In this document: positions 9,946 through 18,621 of the stretch, in pieces
How positions within the stretch are numbered: the stretch's first letter is position 1
Layout: the number at the start of each line of letters is the position of its first letter
NCBI RefSeq assembly: GCF_000495855.1
Contig: NZ_AWGF01000019.1
Location: 21,479-85,478 of the forward strand
Direction: 5' to 3'
Origin: Asticcacaulis sp. YBE204
GTDB taxonomy: Bacteria > Pseudomonadota > Alphaproteobacteria > Caulobacterales > Caulobacteraceae
DNA: 64,000 nucleotides
Program-made: the position numbers and the translations under genes
The notes under the pieces: model-generated
The model's database searches: none
The model's input: the letters and a program-made list of their open reading frames with translations, nothing else
What the model was told of the DNA's origin: nothing

Positions 9946-11349
9946 ATGAAATCGAAGTCCAAACGCCCGCAGACCGGCTTCTCCAAGCGCGGCACGGCGA
10001 ACGTCTCCGAAGCCGCTGCCTGGTTGGCCGAGCAAAATATCGAAGAAATCGAGTGCATGGTGCCGGACCTCGCCGGTGTGGCGCGCGGCAAGATCATGCC
10101 GGTGCGCAAGTTCCTGACCACGGCGGCGATGAACCTGCCGCTGTCGATCTTCTATCAGGACATTACCGGCGACTTCCCCGACCTCGAAGGCATCGTCGGC
10201 ACCGTGCAATCCGATACCGACATCTTCCTGCAACCGGATTTCAACACGCTGGCGACCGTGCCCTGGGCGACCGACCCCACCGCGCAGATCATCCACGACG
10301 CCTATCACCCCGATGGCCGACCGGTCGAAGAGAGCCCGCGTCAGGTCCTGCGCAAGGTGCTGGCGCTCTATCACGCCCGCGGCTGGAAGCCGGTCATCGC
10401 GCCCGAACTGGAATTCTATCTCGTCGAAAAGAATATCGACCCCGACTATGCGTTGAAGCCGCCCATCGGACGGTCGGGCCGCCCGGAAACCGGACGTCAG
10501 GGCTATTCGATCTCGGCGGTCAACGAGTTCGACGGCCTGTTCGAGGACATGTACGAATATTCGGAATCGCAGGGCCTTGAGATCGACACCCTGATCCACG
10601 AATCCGGGGTGGCGCAGATGGAAATCAACCTGCGCCACGGCGATCCGCTCGAACTGGCCGATCAGGTCTTCATGTTCAAACGCACGATCAAGGAAACCGC
10701 GCTGGAGCACGACATATACGCGACCTTCATGGCCAAGCCGATGGCGCTGGAGCCCGGCTCGGCCATGCACATCCACCAGTCGATCGTCGACATGAAAACC
10801 GGTCAGAACCTGTTTTCCGACCCGAAAACCGGTGAACCCACCGAACTGTTCTTCAATTTCATCGCCGGTCAGCAGACCCACCTGCCTGCCGCGACCTCTT
10901 TGCTCGCGCCCTATGTCAATTCCTACCGCCGCCTGTCGAAGGGTTCGGGCGCGCCGGTCAATACGCACTGGGGCTTTGACAACCGCACGGCAGGTCTGCG
11001 TGTGCCGCCATCGGATGCTGACAACCGCCGTCTGGAGTGTCGCATTCCGTCGTCGGACGCCAATCCGTATCTGGCCATCGCCGCGACTTTGGCCTGCGGC
11101 TATCTGGGGATGGTCAAGGCCATGACGCCCGATGCGCCGGTCGATACCGATGTCTCGAACGACCCGTCCGCCGACCTGCCCTATTCACTGATTCAGGCAG
11201 TTATCAAACTGGAACGCAGCGAAGAACTCAGGGAAATTCTGGGCTCGCAGTTCGTCACGGCCTATGCGCGGGTCAAACACCACGAATACGAGACCTTCAT
11301 GCGCACGATCAGCCCGTGGGAACGCGAGTTTTTGTTGTTGAATGTGTAA
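9946..11349 (+). CDS. puuA: Gamma-glutamylputrescine synthetase-like glutamine synthetase
   Basis: 467 residues. A type-I glutamine synthetase fold without the adenylylation loop of GlnA, as in PuuA, which ligates glutamate to putrescine with ATP. Visible motifs are PELEFYLVE (metal-binding Glu), ESGVAQMEINLRHGDPLE, AMHIHQS (ATP-site His), NSYRRL, and the Arg-containing NRTAGLRVP and RRLECRIPSSDANPYLAIAA. It is followed, after a REP-like block, by a PuuB-like oxidase, and preceded by the TGTGATCACA palindrome shared with the polyamine cluster further right. A second homologue is at 26396-27787. Polyamine use is inferred from context, and the choice of amine is not visible. Confidence 0.85.
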   Translation: MKSKSKRPQTGFSKRGTANVSEAAAWLAEQNIEEIECMVPDLAGVARGKIMPVRKFLTTAAMNLPLSIFYQDITGDFPDLEGIVGTVQSDTDIFLQPDFNTLATVPWATDPTAQIIHDAYHPDGRPVEESPRQVLRKVLALYHARGWKPVIAPELEFYLVEKNIDPDYALKPPIGRSGRPETGRQGYSISAVNEFDGLFEDMYEYSESQGLEIDTLIHESGVAQMEINLRHGDPLELADQVFMFKRTIKETALEHDIYATFMAKPMALEPGSAMHIHQSIVDMKTGQNLFSDPKTGEPTELFFNFIAGQQTHLPAATSLLAPYVNSYRRLSKGSGAPVNTHWGFDNRTAGLRVPPSDADNRRLECRIPSSDANPYLAIAATLACGYLGMVKAMTPDAPVDTDVSNDPSADLPYSLIQAVIKLERSEELREILGSQFVTAYARVKHHEYETFMRTISPWEREFLLLNV

Positions 11350-11493
11350 TTTTTCCCTTCTCCCCGTTTACGGGGAGAAGGTGGCCCGATAGGGCCGGAT
11401 GAGAGGCATACCCCTTTCATTGCACGTCCTTTGTTGCCTCTCAGCCTCGCAGGCCCGCGCCCACCCCTCCCCCGCAAGCGGGGAGACGGGATA
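11345..11493. repeat. REP-like GC-rich repeat block (puuA/puuB gap)
   Basis: CCCTTCTCCCCGTTTACGGG at the left and CCCCCGCAAGCGGGGAGACG at the right are self-complementary hairpins, with GCCTCGCAGGCCCGCGCC between. The left unit recurs almost exactly at 32373-32400. Open frames through this block are not coding. Confidence 0.75.
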
Positions 11494-11499
11494 AGTCAG

Positions 11500-12789
11500 A
11501 TGACCCAGACTGCCAAAAACACCGGACATCCTGATAATTCGTGGTACGCCGACACCGTGCCCATCACCGCGTTTCCGACGTTCGCAGGCGATAAGACCAC
11601 CGACATCGCTATTATCGGCGGCGGCTATACCGGCCTAGGTGCGGCACTCGAACTGGCGCGGCACGGTGTCTCCGTCACCCTTATCGAAGGGGCGCAAATA
11701 GGCTCCGGCGCATCAGGGCGCAACGGCGGGCAGATCCACACCGGTCAGCGCGTCGATCCGCAAACCCTTGCAGCGCAACTGGGGTCAGATGCGGCGCGCG
11801 CATTGTGGGACATGGCGGAGGCCGCCAAGGCGCACCTGTTCGAATTGATCAATACATACAATATCGACTGCGATTTTCGCCACGGCCTGATCCATAGCTG
11901 GCACAAGCCGCGCTTTGCCGAGGACGACCGCGCCTATGCCGACTTCGTCAGCCAGAATTACGGCTACGACAAGCTATCCCTGATGGACAAACACGAGGTC
12001 GCCGCCGAACTGGGCACCGATGTCTATCACGGCGGCCTGTTCGACGCCGGAGCGGGTCATTTGCATCCGCTCAAATTCGCGCTGGGCATGGCGCGTGCCG
12101 CGCATGCCGCAGGGGCCGCGCTTTACGAACATAGCCGCGTGCAAAGCTATCATCCTACAGGGGACGGTTACGTGCTGCGCATCGGCGACGGTCACCGCCT
12201 GAAGTGCCGCAAGCTGCTGATCTGCGGCAACGGCTATATGCAGGGGCTGGATCGCGACATCGATCGCCACGTCGTGCCTATCAACAATTTCATCCTGACG
12301 ACCGAGCCGTTACCCGATCGAACGATCCTGCCGAACGACTATGCGGCCGCCGACTCGCGTTTTGTCGTCAACTACTGGCGGCGGACGGCGGATAATCGAC
12401 TGCTGTTCGGCGGCGGCGAGAACTATACGCCGTGGTTCCCCAAGGACATCAAGGCCTTCGTCCGCCGCAATATGCTGAAAATCTATCCTCAGCTAGCAAA
12501 TATCAAAATCACCCACGCCTGGGGTGGAACGCTGGCGATTACGCTAAGCCGCCAACCCTTCGTCCGCGCCCTGTCGCCCGACCGGCTGGTAAGTGCCGGC
12601 TACAGCGGTCAGGGCGTGGTGTTGGCCCCCTATTTCGGCAAATTGCTCGCACACGCAGCATTGGGCGATGCGCGGGATATCGACCTGTTGTCGCAACTCC
12701 GCCCGCCGCCGTTTCCCGGCGGGCCGTGGCTACAAACACCCGCCCTGATAGCAGGCCTGAGCTGGTACGCGCTGCGCGACCGCCTGTAA
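11500..12789 (+). CDS. puuB: FAD-dependent oxidoreductase, gamma-glutamylputrescine oxidase-like
   Basis: 429 residues of the DAO (D-amino-acid oxidase/glycine oxidase) family. The dinucleotide fold is at about 32-60 (DIAIIGGGYTGLGAALELA, then an acidic end VTLIEG), with GSGASGRNGGQ after it as in PuuB/OrdL proteins. Near the C-terminus YWRRTADNRLLFGG and AWGGTLAIT close the FAD site. PuuB oxidises gamma-glutamylputrescine to the aminoaldehyde with release of ammonia and peroxide. The ATG at 11500 is used; the upstream in-frame extension is repeat-derived. It pairs with the puuA-like gene before it. Confidence 0.85.
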   Translation: MTQTAKNTGHPDNSWYADTVPITAFPTFAGDKTTDIAIIGGGYTGLGAALELARHGVSVTLIEGAQIGSGASGRNGGQIHTGQRVDPQTLAAQLGSDAARALWDMAEAAKAHLFELINTYNIDCDFRHGLIHSWHKPRFAEDDRAYADFVSQNYGYDKLSLMDKHEVAAELGTDVYHGGLFDAGAGHLHPLKFALGMARAAHAAGAALYEHSRVQSYHPTGDGYVLRIGDGHRLKCRKLLICGNGYMQGLDRDIDRHVVPINNFILTTEPLPDRTILPNDYAAADSRFVVNYWRRTADNRLLFGGGENYTPWFPKDIKAFVRRNMLKIYPQLANIKITHAWGGTLAITLSRQPFVRALSPDRLVSAGYSGQGVVLAPYFGKLLAHAALGDARDIDLLSQLRPPPFPGGPWLQTPALIAGLSWYALRDRL

Positions 12790-12790
12790 T

Positions 12791-12813
12791 CCCTATTTTG
12801 TATAGGGTTGTTA
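12791..12813 (+). terminator. Weak terminator after puuB-like gene
   Basis: A 6-bp stem CCCTAT / ATAGGG with a TTTGT loop follows the stop codon at once and is trailed by TTGTT. The stem is short, so the call is tentative. Confidence 0.4.
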
Positions 12814-12928
12814 AGTTTCATACGCAACGCTTTACGTTGCGTAAGATATCATTCTGTGACTTCTTTGCGACAATTTAAAAACGATTTTGCATTTTACGTG
12901 TAAAAACGAAACTCACCCCCTGAAACGC

Positions 12929-12944
12929 TTAACCTGTTGTTAAC
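12929..12944 (+). promoter_or_regulatory. CtrA-type binding box TTAA-N7-TTAAC
   Basis: TTAACCTGTTGTTAAC matches the full CtrA consensus TTAA-N7-TTAAC of Caulobacterales. It lies about 165 bases before the first chemoreceptor-like gene. CtrA is the cell-cycle regulator that controls many motility and chemotaxis genes in Caulobacter. Confidence 0.55.
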
Positions 12945-13106
12945 CGTCTCGCGCGCCATGCTCATATTGCGCCGCAACAGGTCAACGAGGATCTCAGGCG
13001 TACTGTCTGAGTGGCTTAAGCTTAATACCCCGCACCGTTAACCTCTCTGTGTGTCCGGCCCCGTCGCCGCACCGCATGACCTTGCTTGCAACGAAGGAAG
13101 CTGTTC

Positions 13107-14159
13107 ATGTCCGCCCAATCCCTGTCCGGTGGCAGTCCCGCCAAAGGCGTCACCCTCTCCGACATCCTGGCCCAGACCTCCAAGGCCAAGACCATCACCA
13201 GCAACAAGGTCAAGGACATCCGCGCCGTGACCGGCAAGCTGCGCATCCTGGCGCTCAACGCTCTGATCGAAGCCAAGCACGCGGGGGAAAAAGGTGCCGG
13301 GTTTTCCGTGGTCGCCGACGAAGTCCGCGCCATCTCGACCGAGGTCGAGGGACTGGCCAAGGATCTGGGCAACGAGATTGTGACGCTGGAAACCCTCACT
13401 CAGGACATGGCCCACGCCAGTCAGGGCGCACGCCTGATGGATCTGGCGCTCAACGCCATCGAACTGATCGACCGCAATCTTTATGAGCGGACCTGCGACG
13501 TGCGCTGGTGGGCCACCGATTCGGCGCTCTGTCAGGCCGCTGCCGAACCGGTCGCGACGCGCACGAACTATGCCAGCCAGCGTCTGGGCGTTATCCTCGA
13601 TTCCTACACCGTCTATATCGATCTGTGGCTATGCGACCTCGACGGCAATATCATCGCTAATGGCCGCCCCGACACCCACCGCGTCATCGGTCAGAACGTG
13701 CGCAGCCGTCCCTGGTTCGCCCGCGCCGCCGCTTTGCGCAGCGGTCAGGACTTCGCCGTCGCCGACATCACCACCGAGCCCCTGCTCAACGGCGCGCAGG
13801 TCGCCACCTACGCCACCGGGGTCCGCCGCGACGGCGACGTCAATGGCGAGCTTCTGGGCGTTCTCGGCATTCAGTTCGACTGGCAACCGCAGGCCGCCTC
13901 GATCACCCAGGGCGTGCGTCTGTCCGAAGAGGAGCGCCGCAATACCCGCGTCCTGCTGATCGACGCCGAAGGCGTGGTCATCGCGGCTTCCGACGGTCGC
14001 GGCATTCTCACCGAGCGCGTTCGCCTCAGAACCGAGGGCAAAGCCTTCGGCCACTATGTCGATCCGGTCAACCGCGCCATGGTCGCCTTCCACAAGACGC
14101 CCGGTTACGAAACCTATGCAGGGTTGGGATGGTACGGTGTTATCGTACAGGGCGAATAA
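13107..14159 (+). CDS. Soluble chemoreceptor-like protein: MCP signalling tip plus Cache-like sensor (copy 1)
   Basis: 350 residues with no signal peptide and no membrane segment. Residues about 35-80 match the methyl-accepting chemotaxis protein hairpin tip ([19 protein letters not shown], then [13 protein letters not shown]). A helical linker follows, then a conserved [18 protein letters not shown] block (about 124-141) and a Cache/PDC-like sensor domain (about 145-345) with [31 protein letters not shown] and [17 protein letters not shown]. Normal chemoreceptors put the sensor first and the full long signalling coiled coil last; here the order is reversed and the coiled coil is cut to its tip. 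ATG 13107 has AAGGAAG upstream and is preferred to TTG 13086. The next gene is a paralogue. The signal and partner are unknown. Confidence 0.8.
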   Translation: MSAQSLSGGSPAKGVTLSDILAQTSKAKTITSNKVKDIRAVTGKLRILALNALIEAKHAGEKGAGFSVVADEVRAISTEVEGLAKDLGNEIVTLETLTQDMAHASQGARLMDLALNAIELIDRNLYERTCDVRWWATDSALCQAAAEPVATRTNYASQRLGVILDSYTVYIDLWLCDLDGNIIANGRPDTHRVIGQNVRSRPWFARAAALRSGQDFAVADITTEPLLNGAQVATYATGVRRDGDVNGELLGVLGIQFDWQPQAASITQGVRLSEEERRNTRVLLIDAEGVVIAASDGRGILTERVRLRTEGKAFGHYVDPVNRAMVAFHKTPGYETYAGLGWYGVIVQGE

Positions 14160-14283
14160 CCGTCCACAAAAAGGATGCACAGGTGCAACACTCTTGTGCA
14201 ACGCGGCAAAATAAGACTGGTTTGACTTGCAACCATCCGTGCCATGCTGACAATGCCCCCATCTTTTATGGGGGTTATGAGTC

Positions 14284-15327
14284 GTGGATACGATCAGCGA
14301 AACCGAAGTCAGCGTCAACGACATCATCGACTGTACCGTGCGTGCCCGCGACCTGACCCAGCACAAGGTGCGCGACATCCGTCAGGTCACCGCAACCCTG
14401 CGCATTCTGGCGCTCAATGCCCTGATCGAGGCCCGCCGCGCCGGGGATATGGGGGCCGGTTTCGGCGTGGTCGCCGACGAGGTCAAGGCCATCTCGACAC
14501 AGGTCGAGGGCCTGTCCCTGTCGCTGGCCTCCGAACTGGGTGGCGAGATCGAGGCGCTGGAAAAACTGGCCAAGGACATGGCCTTGCAGGCGCAGGGGTC
14601 GCGCCTGATGGACCTGTCGCTCAACGCCATCGAACTGATCGACCGCAATCTCTATGAGCGGACCTGCGACGTGCGCTGGTGGGCGACCGATTCCGCTGTC
14701 TGGGAAGCCGCCGCGAATCCGTCCGCCGATGCCTGCGCCTATGCGTCGTCGCGGCTGGGCGTCATTCTCGACGCCTATACGGTCTATCTCGATCTGTGGC
14801 TGTGCGACCTGAACGGCAAGATCATCGCCAGCGGTCGCCCATCGGTCTTCCGCGCTGCGGGTGAGAGTGTGCGCGCACGCGACTGGTTCCAGAAGGCGTT
14901 CGACCTGCCCGACGGCAATGCCTTTGCGGTCGCCGACATCACCACCGAACCCCTGTTGAACGGCGCGCAGATCGCCACCTACGCCACCGGCGTGCGCGAA
15001 GGCGGGCGCGCTGACGGCAAACTGATCGGTGTGCTGGGGGTGCATTTCGACTGGCAGCCGCAGGCGCGCGCCATCGTTAACGGGGTGCGTCTCACTGACA
15101 GCGAAAAGAGCCGTTCCCGGGCCCTGCTCGTCGATGCCAACGGCCTGATCATCGCCGCTTCGGATGGCCGTGGTGTTCTGACCGAACGCGTGCCGCTGGA
15201 CACACGCGACCGCAAAGGCGGACACTATATCGACCGCGCCGAGCGCCTGATAGCGTTTCATAAGACACCCGGCTACGAGACCTATGCCGGGCTCGGCTGG
15301 TACGGCGTGATCATTCAGGAATCCTAG
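14284..15327 (+). CDS. Soluble chemoreceptor-like protein: MCP signalling tip plus Cache-like sensor (copy 2)
   Basis: 347 residues, a close paralogue of the gene before it with the same layout. The MCP tip is at about 30-80 ([31 protein letters not shown]), an identical [18 protein letters not shown] block follows, and the C-terminal Cache-like domain ([56 protein letters not shown]) completes it. The start is a GTG at 14284. The blocks that join tip and sensor are better conserved between the copies than the extreme N-termini. It lacks membrane segments, so it should act in the cytoplasm. The 124-base gap between the copies could carry its own promoter. Confidence 0.8.
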   Translation: MDTISETEVSVNDIIDCTVRARDLTQHKVRDIRQVTATLRILALNALIEARRAGDMGAGFGVVADEVKAISTQVEGLSLSLASELGGEIEALEKLAKDMALQAQGSRLMDLSLNAIELIDRNLYERTCDVRWWATDSAVWEAAANPSADACAYASSRLGVILDAYTVYLDLWLCDLNGKIIASGRPSVFRAAGESVRARDWFQKAFDLPDGNAFAVADITTEPLLNGAQIATYATGVREGGRADGKLIGVLGVHFDWQPQARAIVNGVRLTDSEKSRSRALLVDANGLIIAASDGRGVLTERVPLDTRDRKGGHYIDRAERLIAFHKTPGYETYAGLGWYGVIIQES

Positions 15328-15382
15328 ATTTCTGAATGCGAATCCAATCGATCTCTGATGCGGGCAGCGGCACCTTCGCCGC

Positions 15383-16588
15383 ATGAACACCGCTAAAAAC
15401 CTGCGCACCGGAGAACCGGTGTGGCTTTCGCATCCTGTCCCGCGTCTCGGCACCGGCGCGCTGAAACGTGATCGCAAGACCGACATCGTCATCATCGGCG
15501 CCGGCGTAACCGGGGCGATGGCCGCCGAAGCCCTGACGGCGGAAGGGTTCAGCGTCATCATGCTGGACCGCCGCCCGCCGCTGAAAGGCTCGACCGCAGC
15601 GACTACAGCCTTACTGCAATACGAGATCGACAATCCCCTGACCGAATTGATTCAGCAGATCGGGCACGACAAGGCGTGCCGCGCATGGCGACGCTCGAAA
15701 CTGGCGCTCGACAGTCTGGCTGCACGCGTCGAACTGCTGGGCATCCCCTGTGCCATGAAACGCACCGCCTCGCTCTATCTCAGCGGCAACGTCCTCGATC
15801 CGGGAGCGCTGAAGCGTGAAGGTGAAATGCGCCGGACAATAGGCCTGCCGAACCACTATGTGACCCGCAAAGGCCTCCGCGACCACTTCGGCATCAACCG
15901 CGACGCGGCGATCCTGACAGCTCAAAACCTGACCGTGCAGCCCCTGCGCATGGCCGCAGGCTTTCATCGCGCGGCCATGCAACGGGGTGCAGAAATCCTC
16001 TGTCCGGTCGAGGTCGAGACCGTCGAGACGCATCGCGACGGCGTGACTCTACGCACCAAAGGCGGCCCTGTAATCGAAGCGCGCTATCTGATCTATGCCA
16101 CGGGCTATGAGACCCCGGCGGCCATCCGTCAAAGCCGCCATTCGATCCACTCCACCTACGCCATCGCCACCAAACCGCAGCCGGACAAGCTATGGCCGGA
16201 ACGGGTGATGATCTGGGAGGCGTCAGATCCTTATCTGTATATGCGCACGACCTCGGATGGACGCGTCATCTGCGGTGGTGAGGACGAAGCGTTTTCGGAC
16301 GAGGACCACCGCGACAGTCTGCTGCCGGAGAAGACAAAACGGCTGGAAGAGAAGCTGAAGACCCTGTTTCCGCAATTGGATAGCCGCGCCGACTTCGCGT
16401 GGTGCGGCTCGTTCGGTACCAGCGTTACCGGCCTGCCGACCATCGGCGCGGTACCGGGCATGAATAACGTGTTCGCCATCCTCGCCTATGGCGGTAACGG
16501 AATTACGTTCTCACGGCTGGCGGCGGAAATCCTCAGCGCTGAACTCAGCGGACGCGAAGACCCGGATGCGGAGCTGTTCAGGTTTTAA
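15383..16588 (+). CDS. FAD-dependent oxidoreductase (DadA/DAO family)
   Basis: 401 residues. An N-terminal FAD Rossmann motif (DIVIIGAGVTGAMAAEALTA, about 32-51) ends in an acidic/basic VIMLDRRPP and is followed by KGSTAATTALLQYE. The C-terminal FAD motif appears as GLPTIGAVPGMNNVFAILAY then GGNGITFSRLAAEIL. Such enzymes oxidise amines or amino acids; the substrate is not evident. It differs clearly from the PuuB-like protein at 11500. The start ATG lies 55 bases after the chemoreceptor-like gene, and its stop overlaps the convergent site-2 protease gene by 4 bases. Confidence 0.82.
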   Translation: MNTAKNLRTGEPVWLSHPVPRLGTGALKRDRKTDIVIIGAGVTGAMAAEALTAEGFSVIMLDRRPPLKGSTAATTALLQYEIDNPLTELIQQIGHDKACRAWRRSKLALDSLAARVELLGIPCAMKRTASLYLSGNVLDPGALKREGEMRRTIGLPNHYVTRKGLRDHFGINRDAAILTAQNLTVQPLRMAAGFHRAAMQRGAEILCPVEVETVETHRDGVTLRTKGGPVIEARYLIYATGYETPAAIRQSRHSIHSTYAIATKPQPDKLWPERVMIWEASDPYLYMRTTSDGRVICGGEDEAFSDEDHRDSLLPEKTKRLEEKLKTLFPQLDSRADFAWCGSFGTSVTGLPTIGAVPGMNNVFAILAYGGNGITFSRLAAEILSAELSGREDPDAELFRF

Positions 16589-17331
16589 CGCCAGAAACGG
16601 AACCGGTCGAAGGCCTCGAACGCCGTCGTGAAATCGAGATTGAAGAAATTGGCCACGACCGCCATCAAACCATAGACCAGGCCGAAACCGAAGAAGAAGA
16701 TCAGCACCATCGCCCCGAGGCTGATCAGCGGCATACGCTCAAGCTGCTCGGCCCAACCCCGCAGCGGCTGCGGCAGCAGCGGCGCGACGACGCCGAAACC
16801 GTCGAAGCCCGGCACCGGTAGCAGGTTCAGCACGAAGGCCATCAGGTTGAAAAAAGCCAGCAACATGATGGCGTCGCCCAGCACCGCTTCGCCGCCGAGC
16901 GCATAGGTGATCAGGCCTGCGGTATAGGCGAGAAGCGCTGCCAACAGGCTCATCAATGGCCCGGCCAGCGACACGACCGATTGTTGCCAGCGCCTCCGGA
17001 TCAGGTCGGGACGGATCATCACCGCCGCCCCCGGCAGGGCGATACCGCCGATGATCAGGATAATGATCGGCAAGATGATAGTCGTCGGCCCGTTGATATA
17101 GGCGACCGGATCGAGCGACAAATAGCCCCGCCCTTCAACCGTATGATCGCCGAACGCCGACGCCGTCGCCGCGTGTCCCCACTCGTGCAGACACAGGCCA
17201 ATGACCCAGCCCAGCACGACGAAGACGAAGGTACCGATACCGCTTAGGCCGGGCACATAGGCGAGCACCGCACCGGCGGCAACGACAAGGGCGAGCAGAA
17301 GAAGGAAGTTGGGGCTAAGGTTGGTTTTCAT
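16585..17331 (-). CDS. Site-2 protease family membrane metalloprotease (M50)
   Basis: 248 residues with about six membrane segments. The zinc motif HEWGH is at residues 49-53 inside the second hydrophobic segment, and the third zinc ligand appears in the later LLPVPGFDGFG motif. This is the minimal S2P core (no PDZ or CBS domain), similar to rhizobial/Caulobacter M50 proteins that cut within membranes. The substrate is unknown. It is a single leftward gene followed by the convergent oxidoreductase. Confidence 0.87.
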   Translation of the reverse strand: MKTNLSPNFLLLLALVVAAGAVLAYVPGLSGIGTFVFVVLGWVIGLCLHEWGHAATASAFGDHTVEGRGYLSLDPVAYINGPTTIILPIIILIIGGIALPGAAVMIRPDLIRRRWQQSVVSLAGPLMSLLAALLAYTAGLITYALGGEAVLGDAIMLLAFFNLMAFVLNLLPVPGFDGFGVVAPLLPQPLRGWAEQLERMPLISLGAMVLIFFFGFGLVYGLMAVVANFFNLDFTTAFEAFDRFRFWR

Positions 17332-17363
17332 AAACCTGTCTTAGCCGGTTACGCCTTAGACAA

Positions 17364-18488
17364 TCAACGCTTTCCGCCTGCGGGTTCCGACGGAAGCCCC
17401 TGCAAACGTTTGAGCATCGCCGCCGTAACGCCGCTAAGGCTACCCTCCATCGCCTTCGGGAAGCCTTCCTTGTCGAGCGTGATCTGGTAGGTCTTGGTCG
17501 AATAGCTGCCGCCGGTACCGGTCGCCATGCCGATCATCATCCCCGCCGCATCGCCGATCTTGGCTTTCTTGGACGTCACGTCCTTGAATTCAAGGATGGG
17601 ATTGGTGCCGGGCAGGACGACTTTCGACAACACCAGTTCCTGACGGCCGCTGTCGGCACCAGGATATGACATGAACCACAGGCGCGACCGTTCGGGTATG
17701 ACCTGCATCACCGCATCGCCTTTGATATTGACGGCCCCGTCGCCGAAGATGTTGGAGTATTTGCCGCCGCCTTCGCCCTTGATATTGACGAACCCGACCG
17801 CCAGTTCGATCCCCAGCACACCGGCCTGCAACTGGGTCGGCAGGTGGAATTCCTGCGTCGCCTGCGCCATGGCGTTACCGACTCCGGCAAAGGCCGCGAA
17901 CGCACCCTGACCGGAAAAACGGATATCGCCCGCCGCGATATAGATGCCGCGACCAGATGGCCCGTAGAAGGTCGATTTGCCGCGCTTGCCGGTATCGGCG
18001 ACCAGCGGTGACGGCTTCAGCCCGCCTTTCAGCTTGCCCCAGGCTTCGCTCTTATCGGCTTCGGCGTCGGTGACGATCACATAGCCCGCCGCTTTGAGGC
18101 CATCGATATATTGCGCATAGAGCCGATCGACCGCCGCCTGCACCAGCGCATCATCGATTCCCTCGACCTTGAAGGTCGAATCGGCAGTGGCATTGGCGTG
18201 GTACTTGCGGTCCTCGACGCGCGTACCATCCTGCTCGACCAGTTCGACCTGAAAGAACGGCAGAACGCGTCCGCCTGCCGGTAAGGCCAACTTACCATAG
18301 CGCGTCAGAAGCGTTGCGGCATTGGCTTCACCTTCCGCCGCCGACGACACCGTCAGGGCCGAGGGTTTCTTGTCCTTGGCGGCCCAGACCGGCGAAGCAC
18401 CTGCCAGTGCAAAAGTGCCCGCAAGGCCCGTGAGCGCGGCACGGCGTGAGATAGATGTGTGGTTCAACGTCAATTCCCCTGATCGCAT
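17364..18488 (-). CDS. Exported protein of unknown function with Tat-like signal
   Basis: 374 residues from the ATG; a TTG at 18467, which has AGGGGA 7 bases before it, is an equally likely start and gives 367. The N-terminus carries SRRAALTGLAGTFALAGASPVWA, a twin-arginine-type signal ending in an AxA-like cleavage site. The mature part is beta-rich with repeated Gly/Lys and no catalytic motif I recognise; GDAAGMMIGMATGTGGSYSTK near the C-terminus is distinctive. It reads away from a divergent lipoprotein gene, so both may share the 18489-18621 promoter gap. Confidence 0.6.
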   Translation of the reverse strand: MRSGELTLNHTSISRRAALTGLAGTFALAGASPVWAAKDKKPSALTVSSAAEGEANAATLLTRYGKLALPAGGRVLPFFQVELVEQDGTRVEDRKYHANATADSTFKVEGIDDALVQAAVDRLYAQYIDGLKAAGYVIVTDAEADKSEAWGKLKGGLKPSPLVADTGKRGKSTFYGPSGRGIYIAAGDIRFSGQGAFAAFAGVGNAMAQATQEFHLPTQLQAGVLGIELAVGFVNIKGEGGGKYSNIFGDGAVNIKGDAVMQVIPERSRLWFMSYPGADSGRQELVLSKVVLPGTNPILEFKDVTSKKAKIGDAAGMMIGMATGTGGSYSTKTYQITLDKEGFPKAMEGSLSGVTAAMLKRLQGLPSEPAGGKR

Positions 18489-18621
18489 TTCGATAAATAT
18501 CAGCGTTCGCCGAAAGGCATCCCCAGTTCAAATGACAAACCCTGTAATCCGAACACTTAGCGGAACGTATTGATCCCTTAGCTGCCTGACAGCAGAGTTC
18601 AGTACATATTGAGGATCGGTC

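Larger units (their letters stand above)
12790..13106. other. Intergenic region with hairpins and a CtrA box
   Basis: A 317-base non-coding gap. It holds a short stem CCCTAT/ATAGGG just after the stop codon (12791-12807), a hairpin ACGCAACG-N5-CGTTGCGT at 12822-12842, an A/T-rich stretch (12870-12910) and a CtrA-type box at 12929-12944. No gene is seen. Confidence 0.6.

Noticed and set aside
11431..11499. N-terminal extension of the PuuB-like protein
   Set aside because: It is the translated REP-like repeat; the conserved start and family alignment begin at ATG 11500.
13017..13042. Second TTAA...TTAA pair before the chemoreceptor-like gene
   Set aside because: The spacing is 12 bases, or 2 bases for the inner pair, and does not fit the 7-base CtrA rule.
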